NCBI GenBank assembly: GCA_963719135.1
Contig: CAVRAZ010000005.1
Coordinates: 1 to 64,000 of the forward strand
Direction of reading: 5' to 3'
Source of the DNA: CAVRAZ01 sp963719135
GTDB lineage: Bacteria > Pseudomonadota > Gammaproteobacteria > DSM-19610
DNA length: 64,000 bases
Below the pieces are notes generated by a model. It made no database searches, was not told the origin of the DNA, and saw nothing but the letters and a program-made list of their open reading frames with translations. How positions within the stretch are numbered: the first letter of the stretch is position 1; every line of letters starts with the position of its first letter. This document shows, in pieces, positions 44,658-52,606 of the stretch. Position numbers and translations under genes: made by a program.

Positions 44658-45859
44658 TGGTCGGAACACCCCACCGGTCGGTCAAAGGCTCCGCCGCCCG
44701 GGCGTGGCTGCCGGTGCTCGCGCTGGTCGCCGGTCAGTGGTTGTCCGGCGTCGCCCTCGGGGGCGATAATCTGGAAGAGAAACAGCGTCAGCTCGACGCG
44801 TTGCGCGAGCGGATTGCAGCGATCCAGAAAGACGTCACATTCAATCAGGGTAAGAAGACCAAGGCCGAAAAAGCCGTCCGCGGAGTGGAGCGCGACATCG
44901 GACGGGCGGTCGCCGATATCCGCCTGATCGACCGGAAACTCGACGGCTTGCGCGCGGAACTGCTTCGGCTGCGCGCCGAACTCGCCGCGCGTCAGGCGGC
45001 GTTGGATGCGCAACGTGGCCGCCTGGTACGCGAGATTCGCGCCGCCTACGCCATGGGGCGCCAGCGTCAGGTGAAGCTGTTCCTCAACCAGGAGCAGCCG
45101 TCGTTGATGGGCCGCGCGCTCACGTACTTTGGTTACTTCGGCAAGGCGCGCACAGCCTCGATCGGAGAGACCCGGGATGCGCTCCGGGCACTGCACGACT
45201 TGCAGGACAGCATAGAACAGAAGACAGCCGAGCTGAACGGGATGCGTGTCCAGGCGGAGGAACAGCGGCGCACGCTGGACTCGCGCATGCGCGAGCGCCA
45301 GGGGATCGTCGATCGGCTCGCGCGGGAACTCAACGACCAGGGCGGCGCGCTCGCCCGGCTGCAGGGTGACGAAGAGTCGCTGAAAAAGCTGATCGGGTCG
45401 CTGACCGAGGCCCTGGCCGATATTCCCGCTCAAGGTTTGGAGCGCCGGGCGTTCGGCGGCCGCAAAGGCGAGCTTGAATGGCCTGCGCGAGGACGGCTCG
45501 CCCAGCGCTTTGGAACACAGCTCGCCGGCACGGGTCTTACGTCTCGGGGCGTTTTCATCGAAACCAGGGAAGGTGACAGCATCCACGCGATTTCTCCGGG
45601 CCGGGTGGCCTACGCGGACTGGCTGCGGGGCTTCGGCTTGCTGTTGATTCTGGATCATGGGGACGGCTTCATGAGCCTGTACGGCCATAACCAGGCGATT
45701 TACAAGGATGTCGGAGAGTGGGTGGATGAAGGGGAGGTGATCGCCGCCGCCGGGCGAAGCGGCGGTTATTCGACGCCGGGACTCTACTTCGAGCTGCGCA
45801 GCAGGGGCCGACCCGTCGATCCGGTGGCCTGGTGCGCCGGAAAGCCCGGTGCCGGATGA
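44657..45859 (+). CDS. envC: EnvC-like murein hydrolase activator (degenerate M23/LytM)
   Basis: A 400-residue exported protein. After a signal segment (AWLPVLALVAGQWLSGVALG) comes a long coiled coil (residues 37-255) and a LytM domain. The domain lacks the first zinc His (SRGVFIETREGD) but keeps VAYADWLRGFGLLLILDHGDGFMSLYGHNQ, so it is probably an activator of amidases during division, not a peptidase. GTG start overlaps the gpmI stop (TAGTG). gpmI-envC is a conserved pair. Confidence 0.92.
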   Translation: MVGTPHRSVKGSAARAWLPVLALVAGQWLSGVALGGDNLEEKQRQLDALRERIAAIQKDVTFNQGKKTKAEKAVRGVERDIGRAVADIRLIDRKLDGLRAELLRLRAELAARQAALDAQRGRLVREIRAAYAMGRQRQVKLFLNQEQPSLMGRALTYFGYFGKARTASIGETRDALRALHDLQDSIEQKTAELNGMRVQAEEQRRTLDSRMRERQGIVDRLARELNDQGGALARLQGDEESLKKLIGSLTEALADIPAQGLERRAFGGRKGELEWPARGRLAQRFGTQLAGTGLTSRGVFIETREGDSIHAISPGRVAYADWLRGFGLLLILDHGDGFMSLYGHNQAIYKDVGEWVDEGEVIAAAGRSGGYSTPGLYFELRSRGRPVDPVAWCAGKPGAG

Positions 45860-45875
45860 TATCCTCGGTTTTCCG

Positions 45876-45894
45876 TTGACATACCTTATGGTAT
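45876..45894 (+). promoter_or_regulatory. TTGACA with an overlapping palindrome before ctpA
   Basis: TTGACA (45876-45881) could be a -35 element. It overlaps ATACCTTATGGTAT (45881-45894), a 5-base inverted repeat with a 4-base centre. I cannot see a good -10 at 17 bases, so the promoter is uncertain; the palindrome could bind a regulator. Confidence 0.35.
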
Positions 45895-45937
45895 CGTCAT
45901 CGAACGCGCGACTTTTTGCGGGACGACATAAATACTT

Positions 45938-47272
45938 ATGAGTATCAAACGACAGAATGTTTTACTGGTGCTGGCCGGCCTGGTTTCGGGGATCCTGATC
46001 TCCGTCGGCCAGGGTGTGTTTGCGGAGCACGATGCGGAGTCCGGGTTCGCCGGCCTGCCCGTCGATGACTTGCGCACTTTCAGCGATGTATTCGGGCGCA
46101 TCAAGAACGATTACGTGGAGGAGGTCAAGGACAGCGACCTGCTGGAAAACGCGGTGCGCGGGATGCTCGCAGGCCTGGATCCTCATTCCGCATATCTCGA
46201 TAACGAGCAGTTCAAGGAACTCCAGGTCGGGACGACCGGTGAATTCGGCGGGCTGGGTATCGAAGTCGGGATGGAGAACGGGTTCGTGAAGGTGATTGCG
46301 CCGATCGACGACACACCGGCGCAGCAAGCCGGCGTCCAGGCGGGCGACCTGATCATTCGTCTCGACGATACGCCGGTGAAGGGGCTGTCACTGAACGATG
46401 CCGTCAAGATCATGCGCGGCAAGCCGGGCACCGCGCTGGAACTGACGATCGTTCGCGAAGGCGCGGAACAGCCGCTGAAGATCAAGGTGACGCGGGCGAT
46501 CATCAAGGTGAAGAGCGTCAAGAGCCGTTCGCTGGGTGACGGCTTCGGTTACGTCCGCATCTCACAGTTCCAGTCGAAGACCGCGGAAAACATGGTCAAG
46601 GCGATCGACAAGCTGAAAAGCGACAACAAGGGCGCGCTGAAAGGCCTGGTGCTGGATTTGCGCAACAACCCGGGCGGTGTGTTGAACGGCGCCGTCGCCG
46701 TTTCCGATGCCTTCCTGACCAAGGGACTGATCGTTTATACCGAGGGGCGCGTCAGCGATTCAAAGCTGCGCTTCAATGCAACGCCCGATGACGTGCTCGA
46801 CGGCGCGCCGCTGGTGGTGCTGGTCAACCAGGGTTCCGCGTCGGCGTCTGAAATCGTTTCCGGTGCCTTGCAGGATCATCGACGTGCGATCATCATGGGC
46901 AGCCAGACCTTCGGCAAGGGTTCGGTGCAGACGATTCTGCCGTTGAGCAACGGTGCCGCGCTCAAGTTGACGACGGCACGCTACTACACACCGTCGGGAC
47001 GCTCGATTCAGGCCGAAGGCATTGTGCCGGATATCAAACTGGACCCGCTCAAGGTCGCCTCGGTCGAGGGACTCGACACGATCAAGGAAGCTGATCTGTC
47101 CGGGCACCTGATCAACGGCGACAAGGAAATGCAACAGCCGGCGAAAGGCGAGGCAGGCAAGAGCGAGACCGACACGGAGTCGACGCAATCGCTGGCGCAG
47201 TCCGACTACGAGTTGTATGAGGCGTTGAACATGCTCAAGGGCCTCGCCATACAACGGGAGTTGGCGCGGTGA
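45938..47272 (+). CDS. ctpA: C-terminal processing protease, S41A family
   Basis: A 444-residue periplasmic serine protease. The N-terminal helix (VLLVLAGLVSGILISVGQGVFA) is a signal or anchor. A PDZ domain spans about 100-185 (FGGLGIEVGMENGFVKVIAPIDDTPAQQAGVQAGD). The catalytic Ser is in NQGSASASEIVSGALQDH and the Lys in GSQTFGKGSVQTILPL. It sits between envC and the yibQ-like gene, so it probably trims envelope or peptidoglycan-hydrolase proteins. Confidence 0.95.
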   Translation: MSIKRQNVLLVLAGLVSGILISVGQGVFAEHDAESGFAGLPVDDLRTFSDVFGRIKNDYVEEVKDSDLLENAVRGMLAGLDPHSAYLDNEQFKELQVGTTGEFGGLGIEVGMENGFVKVIAPIDDTPAQQAGVQAGDLIIRLDDTPVKGLSLNDAVKIMRGKPGTALELTIVREGAEQPLKIKVTRAIIKVKSVKSRSLGDGFGYVRISQFQSKTAENMVKAIDKLKSDNKGALKGLVLDLRNNPGGVLNGAVAVSDAFLTKGLIVYTEGRVSDSKLRFNATPDDVLDGAPLVVLVNQGSASASEIVSGALQDHRRAIIMGSQTFGKGSVQTILPLSNGAALKLTTARYYTPSGRSIQAEGIVPDIKLDPLKVASVEGLDTIKEADLSGHLINGDKEMQQPAKGEAGKSETDTESTQSLAQSDYELYEALNMLKGLAIQRELAR

Positions 47273-48099
47273 TCGTAAAGACCGGCCGCTTCTGGCCGGT
47301 TTTTTTTGTGCTTCAACTGCTGTCGGTCGCAGCGCCGGTTTTCGCGGATGTTGCCTTCGACCGCTTGCCCGCCATCGCTATCATCATTGACGACCTTGGC
47401 AGGCAGCAGGCGCCCGGAAAACGCGCTGCCGAGCTGCCCGGGCCGGTCGCCTGCGCCTTCCTGCCGCTCGCGCGTCATACGGTTCAGCTCGCGGAACTGG
47501 CGCACGCGCGGCGCAAGGAAGTGCTGCTGCATCTGCCCATGGAAAGCGTGGATCAGCGGCCTCTGGATGAAGGTGGCCTGACACTGGATATGACCGAGGC
47601 CCAGTTCATGACGCGGGTCAGCGAAAGCATCGAGCGTGTTCCCTACGTCACCGGCATCAACAATCACATGGGCAGCCTGCTGACGCGTCATCCGGGAGCC
47701 ATGTCCTGGCTGATGACCGCGCTGAAGCAGAACGGTGATCTATATTTTGTGGACAGTCGCACCACGAAACAGACTGTTGCGTTGCGGGTCGCGCGCGAAT
47801 CCGGTGTGCCCAGCACCGAGCGCAACGTGTTTCTCGACAACGATCCGGGCGCCGACGCCATTGGCCGGGAGTTCCGGCGGTTGCTGGCGCTCGCGCGCCG
47901 CGCTGGTGCCGCGCTGGCCATTGGTCATCCCTATCCGGAGACTTTGGCGTTTCTGGAGGAGTGGCTTCCGAGCCTGCCGGAGCGCGGATTTCGCCTGGTG
48001 CCGGTGTCGGAACTGATCGGACTACAGCGGGAGGAAGTCCAGACATGGCAAGCGTCCTTGTCCCACTCGCCCAAGGCTGCGAAGAGCTTGAAGCAGTAA
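47269..48099 (+). CDS. divergent polysaccharide deacetylase family protein (YibQ-like)
   Basis: A 276-residue exported protein with signal FWPVFFVLQLLSVAAPVFA. The domain opens PAIAIIIDDLGRQQAPGKRA with the Asp pair of the fold, then LPLARHTVQLAELAHARRKEVLLHLPME, GINNHMGSLLTR, YFVDSRTTKQT and VFLDNDPGAD. Substrate and activity are unproven in this family. GTG start overlaps the ctpA stop, and its 3' end overlaps the next gene by 55 bases. Confidence 0.9.
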   Translation: MIVKTGRFWPVFFVLQLLSVAAPVFADVAFDRLPAIAIIIDDLGRQQAPGKRAAELPGPVACAFLPLARHTVQLAELAHARRKEVLLHLPMESVDQRPLDEGGLTLDMTEAQFMTRVSESIERVPYVTGINNHMGSLLTRHPGAMSWLMTALKQNGDLYFVDSRTTKQTVALRVARESGVPSTERNVFLDNDPGADAIGREFRRLLALARRAGAALAIGHPYPETLAFLEEWLPSLPERGFRLVPVSELIGLQREEVQTWQASLSHSPKAAKSLKQ

Positions 48100-48599
48100 C
48101 GATCATCGATCTGTTGCGCCGCGCCGGCATCGAGGTTACGACGGCGGGGCTCGACGACCGGCCGGTTCGTTGCTCCAGAGGCACCGTGCTGGTGCCGGAC
48201 ACCGTGCTGGAGAAGGTGATGGATCGCGAATTCGACATGATCGCCCTGCCGGGAGGACTTCCCGGTGCGGATAACCTCAACGCTGATCCCCGTATTCACA
48301 CACTGCTGACGGCGCTCGCCGGGCGCGGACGCTATATAGCGGCCATCTGCGCGGCGCCCAAGGTGCTGGCCGCCGCCGGCCTGTTGAACGGCCGCCACGC
48401 GACCAGCTTCCCCCAAGCGGTCGATGCCAGCCGGGTGCCGGGAATGGTCTACGAATCGCGGGCGGTCGTACAGGACGGCAACGTGATCACATCGCGCGGA
48501 CCGGGAACGGCGATGGACTTTGCCTTGACGCTCGTTGAAGTGCTGGCTGGCCCGGCCCGGCGCGCGGAAGTCGAAGCGCCGCTGCAGCGTCCGGCCTGA
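48045..48599 (+). CDS. yajL: DJ-1/PfpI family protein (YajL-like)
   Basis: A 184-residue protein. The nucleophile elbow has C102 in IAAICAAPKVLAAAGLL, with the acidic partner in AQGCEELEAVTIIDLLRRAG. The RGPGTAMDFAL end is typical. YajL-type proteins protect against oxidative and electrophile damage to proteins. The ATG at 48045 follows a GAGGAAG ribosome site located inside the previous gene; the upstream part of the frame is that gene's other frame. Confidence 0.92.
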   Translation: MASVLVPLAQGCEELEAVTIIDLLRRAGIEVTTAGLDDRPVRCSRGTVLVPDTVLEKVMDREFDMIALPGGLPGADNLNADPRIHTLLTALAGRGRYIAAICAAPKVLAAAGLLNGRHATSFPQAVDASRVPGMVYESRAVVQDGNVITSRGPGTAMDFALTLVEVLAGPARRAEVEAPLQRPA

Positions 48600-48663
48600 C
48601 GCACACCGCCGCCTGCCGGACCGAATTCAGCGCGTGGCGGTGCTGTACAAACTGTCCAGGTCT

Positions 48664-48700
48664 GTCGAATCTTTTTACACGCCACCGATTTTTTCGACAT
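48664..48700 (+). promoter_or_regulatory. TGTCGAA/TTCGACA dyad, possible enhancer-binding site
   Basis: Perfect 7-base arms at 48664-48670 and 48694-48700, 23 bases apart, in a T-rich stretch. The dyad is about 143 bases before the -24 element at 48843, a usual distance for a sigma-54 activator site. It does not match NtrC's consensus. Confidence 0.45.
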
Positions 48701-48842
48701 GAGTCAAACGTCCGATTTCTTTTGTAAGATCAGTAGAATGGTGTGGCCGTCGGGCGAGCGAATCTGACGGAATATTTGACAGTCGTGTTGGGGCTATTTT
48801 CAGTATGTGTGTAATCGATTGTTATACAATATTATTTTCCAG

Positions 48843-48858
48843 TGGCGTAGTTCTTGCT
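48843..48858 (+). promoter_or_regulatory. sigma-54 (-24/-12) promoter
   Basis: TGGCGTAGTTCTTGCT: TGGC, 7 bases, TTGCT, with exact RpoN spacing and both conserved boxes intact, a better match than the glnA promoter. Transcription would begin near 48869 and run rightward. No protein gene lies in that direction before the terminator at 49017 and the oppositely oriented ubiB. Confidence 0.65.
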
Positions 48859-48868
48859 CTTGGGTCTG

Positions 48869-49046
48869 GGCACGCTGATGCATCGTAACCGCTGTCGAGA
48901 CAGTTTACGGATCGGTGTTGGAGGAGACCACAACAATATCGGACAGGAAGTACGCAACCAGGGCGGGTACACAAAAACTAAAAATATTAGTTGGAGTAAG
49001 AATTAAAGCTGTCTTCAAGACCCGCCTCCATGGCGGGTCTTTTCAT
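48869..49046 (+). ncRNA. candidate sigma-54-dependent small RNA of about 175 nt
   Basis: The stretch between a strong -24/-12 promoter and a strong intrinsic terminator holds no convincing protein gene. GGAGGA occurs at 48919 but no ATG follows it at a proper distance, and the longest frame uses a TTG and runs through the terminator into antisense ubiB. The 3' half is A-rich (ACACAAAAACTAAAAATATT), as in many small RNAs with exposed pairing regions. The transcript ends and any target are inferred. Confidence 0.4.
49017..49046. terminator. strong intrinsic terminator between the 48.8-kb transcript and ubiB
   Basis: A perfect 10-bp stem, AAGACCCGCC / GGCGGGTCTT, with a 5-base loop (TCCAT), then TTCATTT. 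It overlaps the ubiB stop region (49043), so it can end transcripts from both sides, though the minus-strand U-run is weaker. Confidence 0.8.
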
Positions 49047-50695
49047 TTGGGCTTCCAGGCGGTAAACAGACAGATCGCACCCGCTCCGCCCAGCAACCAA
49101 CCCAATAGCGGAGCGCCGCCGGGCGTCCAGGCCGAATTCGGCTGACCGAGAGCCAGGACGAGCGAGGCGCTGACAAGTAACCCGCTGCCTGTCACCGCCG
49201 CAAGCAGGCGTTGGTGCGAGCGTTTCAATTCCTTGCGTAATTGCGCGAGTTCCTGTGACTCCCACGTGACGCGCAACTTGCCCTCGGTCGCCTGTTTCAG
49301 CGCGCGGTGCACCAGTTCGGGCAATTGGGGCAGACGCTCGCTGAGCAGCGGGAGGCTGTGGCGAATGCGGCCGACGAAGGCGCGCGTTCCCACCTGTTCG
49401 CTGGTCCAGCGTTCAAGAAAGGGTTTGGCCGTCTTCCAGAGATCCAGCTCCGGATGGAGCTGCCTGCCCAGCCCCTCGATATTGAGCAGCGTTTTCTGCA
49501 ACAGGACCAATTGTGGCTGCACCTCCATGTCGAACCGCCGCGCCGTCTGAAAGAGGCGCAGCAGCAGGTGGCCGAACGATATTTCCTTCAGCGGGCGCTC
49601 GAAGATGGGTTCGCACACCGTGCGGATGGCGGCCTCGAATTCGTCAACGCGGGTTCTGCTCGGCACCCATTCCGATTCCACATGCAGTTCCGCGACGCGG
49701 CGGTAATCGCGACGGAAAAACGCGAGAAAATTTTCCGCCAGGTAGCGCTGGTCGTTGCTGCTCAGTGCCCCCATGATGCCGAAATCGACCGCCATGTATT
49801 TGCCGTCCGGGGCGACGAAAATGTTGCCCGGGTGCATGTCGGCGTGAAAGAAGTTATGGCGAAACACCTGGGTGAAAAATATCTCGACCCCTCTTTCTGA
49901 CAGCAGCTTGAGATCGACGCCGCTCTCACGCAACGCCGTCACGTTGCTGACTGGGATTCCGTAAATGCGCTCCATGACCATCACGTTGCGGCGGCACCAG
50001 GGCCAGTAGACCTCGGGCACGTACAGCAGCGTCGAATCCTTGAAGTTGCGCGCCAACTGCGACGCGTTGGCAGCCTCGCGCAGCAGGTCAAGCTCGTCGA
50101 GCACGGTCCTTTCAAATTCCTGGACGATTTCGCAGGGATGAAGCCGGCGGCCGTCACGCCAGTATTTCTCCGCCAGGCCCGCGATGTAGAGCAGCAGCGA
50201 CACGTCGCGCCGGATGACCGGCTCGATGTTCGGGCGCACGACCTTGACGACGACCTCTTCCCCGGACAGAAGACGGGCGACGTGCACCTGCGCGATGGAG
50301 GCCGAGGCGAGCGGCGTTTCGTCGAACTGCCGGAAGCACGCGTCGATGGGTTGCTGGATCGCCTTCTCGATCAGCTTGCGGGCGACCGTGCCCGGAAACG
50401 GGGGCACCTGATCCTGCAGCTTGGCCAGTTCCAGCGCGATGTCCTCCGGCAACAGGTCCTTGCGGGTGGACAGAATCTGCCCGAACTTGACAAAGATCGG
50501 CCCTAGATCCTCCAGCGCGCGGCGAATGCGCACACCGCGGGGCGCGCGCCGTGTCAGACGTTGCCACGGCGCCAAATAGGTCAGAAAGCGCACCGGCCGG
50601 AACAGGTGGGTTTCCAGCACGATCTCGTCCAGGCCGTGCTTTACCAACACCCAGCTTATCTTGGTGACCCGCAGCAGTTGCCCCGGTCTGATCAC
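49043..50695 (-). CDS. ubiB: ubiquinone biosynthesis protein UbiB (ADCK-like atypical kinase)
   Basis: A 550-residue protein. The KxGQ-type motif is VKFGQILSTRKDLLPEDIALELAKLQD. The kinase-like core has ASASIAQVHVARL, VVVKVVRPNIE, MVMERIYGIPVSN and FHADMHPGNIFV with VDFGIMG. Two C-terminal helices (LLAAVTGSGLLVSASLVLAL, LLGWLLGGAGAICLFTAW) anchor it. It supports coenzyme Q synthesis, probably by ATPase activity. The start overlaps ubiJ by 4 bases. Confidence 0.96.
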   Translation of the reverse strand: MIRPGQLLRVTKISWVLVKHGLDEIVLETHLFRPVRFLTYLAPWQRLTRRAPRGVRIRRALEDLGPIFVKFGQILSTRKDLLPEDIALELAKLQDQVPPFPGTVARKLIEKAIQQPIDACFRQFDETPLASASIAQVHVARLLSGEEVVVKVVRPNIEPVIRRDVSLLLYIAGLAEKYWRDGRRLHPCEIVQEFERTVLDELDLLREAANASQLARNFKDSTLLYVPEVYWPWCRRNVMVMERIYGIPVSNVTALRESGVDLKLLSERGVEIFFTQVFRHNFFHADMHPGNIFVAPDGKYMAVDFGIMGALSSNDQRYLAENFLAFFRRDYRRVAELHVESEWVPSRTRVDEFEAAIRTVCEPIFERPLKEISFGHLLLRLFQTARRFDMEVQPQLVLLQKTLLNIEGLGRQLHPELDLWKTAKPFLERWTSEQVGTRAFVGRIRHSLPLLSERLPQLPELVHRALKQATEGKLRVTWESQELAQLRKELKRSHQRLLAAVTGSGLLVSASLVLALGQPNSAWTPGGAPLLGWLLGGAGAICLFTAWKPK

Positions 50696-51309
50696 CCAGG
50701 CGCTCCATCATCGTCGCGCAGGCGCGCGATGCGGGCTGCGAGCCGATCGGCATCCGATCGCAGCACGTCCACGTTTTCCATAAAGTGTTCGATCTCGACG
50801 CGGGCGGGGAGGATTCGCGCTTCTTCCTGAAGGTACTCGCCGAGGTCGTCGCGCAGGGTTTCGCGGCCGTGACGCAGCAGGCGGCCGAAGGCGCGCACCA
50901 GGCCGCCGACCTGGTGCGCTATTATGTCGCCGGTCAGGCGCGAGAGGTGTTCCTCCCAGTCGAATTCCACGCCGGTCAGCAGCACCTGGAAGCGCTGGGC
51001 CGTGTCGGTATCGCCCTCGATCGAGAGTTCACCCCTGAACAACCGGTCTTCGGTCCTGCCGCCGAAGGACGTCGCCAGATTCCCCAGCGTGCCCGCGATC
51101 ACGGCATCCGGTTTGCCCTCGAAAACGCTCTGTATCGCAACACCGCGCGCGTCCGGAAGAAAGAACAGCGAGAACCGGGGGGCGGTGATCCGCAGCTCGA
51201 TGACCCTGCCGCTCAGTTCGGGCAGATGCGCCATGCTTTGCATATCCTGTCCGAGCCAGGCATTGAGCGCGGTTTCCAGCGAGGCGGCTAGTGTGGTTCC
51301 GAATGTCAT
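50692..51309 (-). CDS. ubiJ: ubiquinone biosynthesis accessory factor UbiJ (SCP2 domain)
   Basis: A 205-residue protein with an SCP2 lipid-binding domain (VIELRITAPRFSLFFLPDARGVAI ... LFRGELSIEGDTDTAQRFQVLL) and a C-terminal coiled coil (VEIEHFMENVDVLRSDADRLAARIARL). It binds ubiquinone intermediates in the Ubi metabolon. Order ubiE-ubiJ-ubiB is conserved. Confidence 0.93.
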   Translation of the reverse strand: MTFGTTLAASLETALNAWLGQDMQSMAHLPELSGRVIELRITAPRFSLFFLPDARGVAIQSVFEGKPDAVIAGTLGNLATSFGGRTEDRLFRGELSIEGDTDTAQRFQVLLTGVEFDWEEHLSRLTGDIIAHQVGGLVRAFGRLLRHGRETLRDDLGEYLQEEARILPARVEIEHFMENVDVLRSDADRLAARIARLRDDDGAPG

Positions 51310-51407
51310 GCGTCATCCGTGCCCTGATTTCGGTGTCAGATCGAACCGAACCCGACGGGCGTTCCCGGCCCGTTCGGATTGAACCTCCGTACGCGAACCG
51401 TGGGGGG

Positions 51408-52154
51408 TCAAAACCGGTAACCGCGATGCAGCGCGACGATGCCGCCGCTGAGATTGAAGTAGTCGGTGTCTTCGAAGCCGGCCTGTTCCAGCATGGCTTT
51501 CAATTCATCCTGGCCCGGGTGCATGCGTATGGATTCGGCAAGATACCGGTAGCTGTCGGCGTCATCGGCAACGGCGCGCCCCATCAGCGGCAATATCCGG
51601 AATGAATAGAAATCGTAAAGCGGCTTCAGACCCGCCACGACCGGCCTGGAAAATTCCAGGACCAGTACGCGGCCGCCGGGTTTCAGCACCCGAAACATTT
51701 CATTCAGTGCAGCCTGTTTATCGGTCACGTTGCGCAGGCCGAAACCGATGGTGACCAGGTCGAAATAACGGTCGGGAAACGGCAGCCGCTCGGCGTCGGC
51801 CTGCACGAACTCGACGGTTCCCGCGATACCCCGATCGAGCAGACGGCCGCGGCCGCGGCTCAGCATGCTGGCGTTGATGTCGGCGACGACGACCTCGCCC
51901 TGCGGACCGATACGCGCGGCCAGGCGCTCGGCCAGATCGCCGGTGCCGCCGGCCAGGTCCAGCACACGCTGGCCGGCGCGCACGCCGCTCCGTTCGACGG
52001 CAAAGCGCTTCCACAGGCGGTGGATGCCGAACGACATAATGTCGTTCATGAGGTCGTACCGGTCGGCCACGGAGTCGAACACGGCGCCGACCCGGCGCGC
52101 CTTGTCGTCCCAGCCGACCTGCTCGAAGCCAAAGTGCGTGGTCCTGTCCTTCAT
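51408..52154 (-). CDS. ubiE: ubiquinone/menaquinone C-methyltransferase
   Basis: A 248-residue SAM-dependent enzyme. It opens THFGFEQVGWDDKARRVGAVFDSVADRYDLMNDIMSFGIHRLWK. Motif I is VLDLAGGTGDLAERLA and the family motif is YFDLVTIGFGLRNVTD. It ends GGIVALHRGYRF. It methylates the quinone ring carbon. The 98-base gap before ubiJ contains a hairpin (ACGGGC/GCCCGT) but no T-run. Confidence 0.97.
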   Translation of the reverse strand: MKDRTTHFGFEQVGWDDKARRVGAVFDSVADRYDLMNDIMSFGIHRLWKRFAVERSGVRAGQRVLDLAGGTGDLAERLAARIGPQGEVVVADINASMLSRGRGRLLDRGIAGTVEFVQADAERLPFPDRYFDLVTIGFGLRNVTDKQAALNEMFRVLKPGGRVLVLEFSRPVVAGLKPLYDFYSFRILPLMGRAVADDADSYRYLAESIRMHPGQDELKAMLEQAGFEDTDYFNLSGGIVALHRGYRF

Positions 52155-52166
52155 GGGCGGCGTTCT

Positions 52167-52544
52167 CTAGCGGGTGCCGAGCTGCGAGTGGGGCGCGCCC
52201 GCCGCTTTCAGCCGGGCGAGGTAATCCGCCCAGTATTGGTCTCGGTTGGCGCCGAGACGGTACAGCGTTTCCCAGGAATAGATGCCGGTGTTGTGTTCGT
52301 CGTCGAAGTAGAGCTGCACCGCGTAGGTGCCGACCGGTTCGATATGGGTGATGTTGACGTCTTCCTTGTCCACCTGCAGCACGCCCTCGCCAGGGCCGTG
52401 GCCCTGCACCTCGGCCGACGGCGAATAGACGCGCAGGTACTCGCACGGCAGCTCGAAGTACGCGCCGTCGTCGAAGCGTATTTCCAGCACGTGCGATTTC
52501 TGGTGCAGATTGATTTCCGTGGGATGCGGATGACTCTTCGCCAT
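52167..52544 (-). CDS. DUF971 (gamma-butyrobetaine hydroxylase N-terminal-like) protein
   Basis: A 125-residue single-domain protein: LHQKSHVLEIRFDDGAYFELPCEYLRVYSPSAEVQGHG, then VNITHIEPVGTYAVQLYFDDEHNTGIYSWETLYRLG. The fold is that of the N-terminal domain of gamma-butyrobetaine hydroxylase, linked in places to Fe-S cluster handling. The ATG at 52544 follows GAGGTCGTT. It lies between hslU and ubiE as in many gammaproteobacteria. Confidence 0.92.
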   Translation of the reverse strand: MAKSHPHPTEINLHQKSHVLEIRFDDGAYFELPCEYLRVYSPSAEVQGHGPGEGVLQVDKEDVNITHIEPVGTYAVQLYFDDEHNTGIYSWETLYRLGANRDQYWADYLARLKAAGAPHSQLGTR

Positions 52545-52606
52545 AACGACCTCGATGTTTCGGTTCGCGATCTCCGGACGCGCGGCCGGTGCCGCGCCGG
52601 AGGCTT

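Noticed and set aside
48776..48805. A sigma-70 promoter starting with TTGACA at 48776
   Set aside because: No acceptable -10 at 15-19 bases; the -24/-12 element at 48843 is far better.
51330..51400. Terminator between ubiE and ubiJ (ACGGGC/GCCCGT hairpin)
   Set aside because: No U-run on either strand and the genes are normally co-transcribed.
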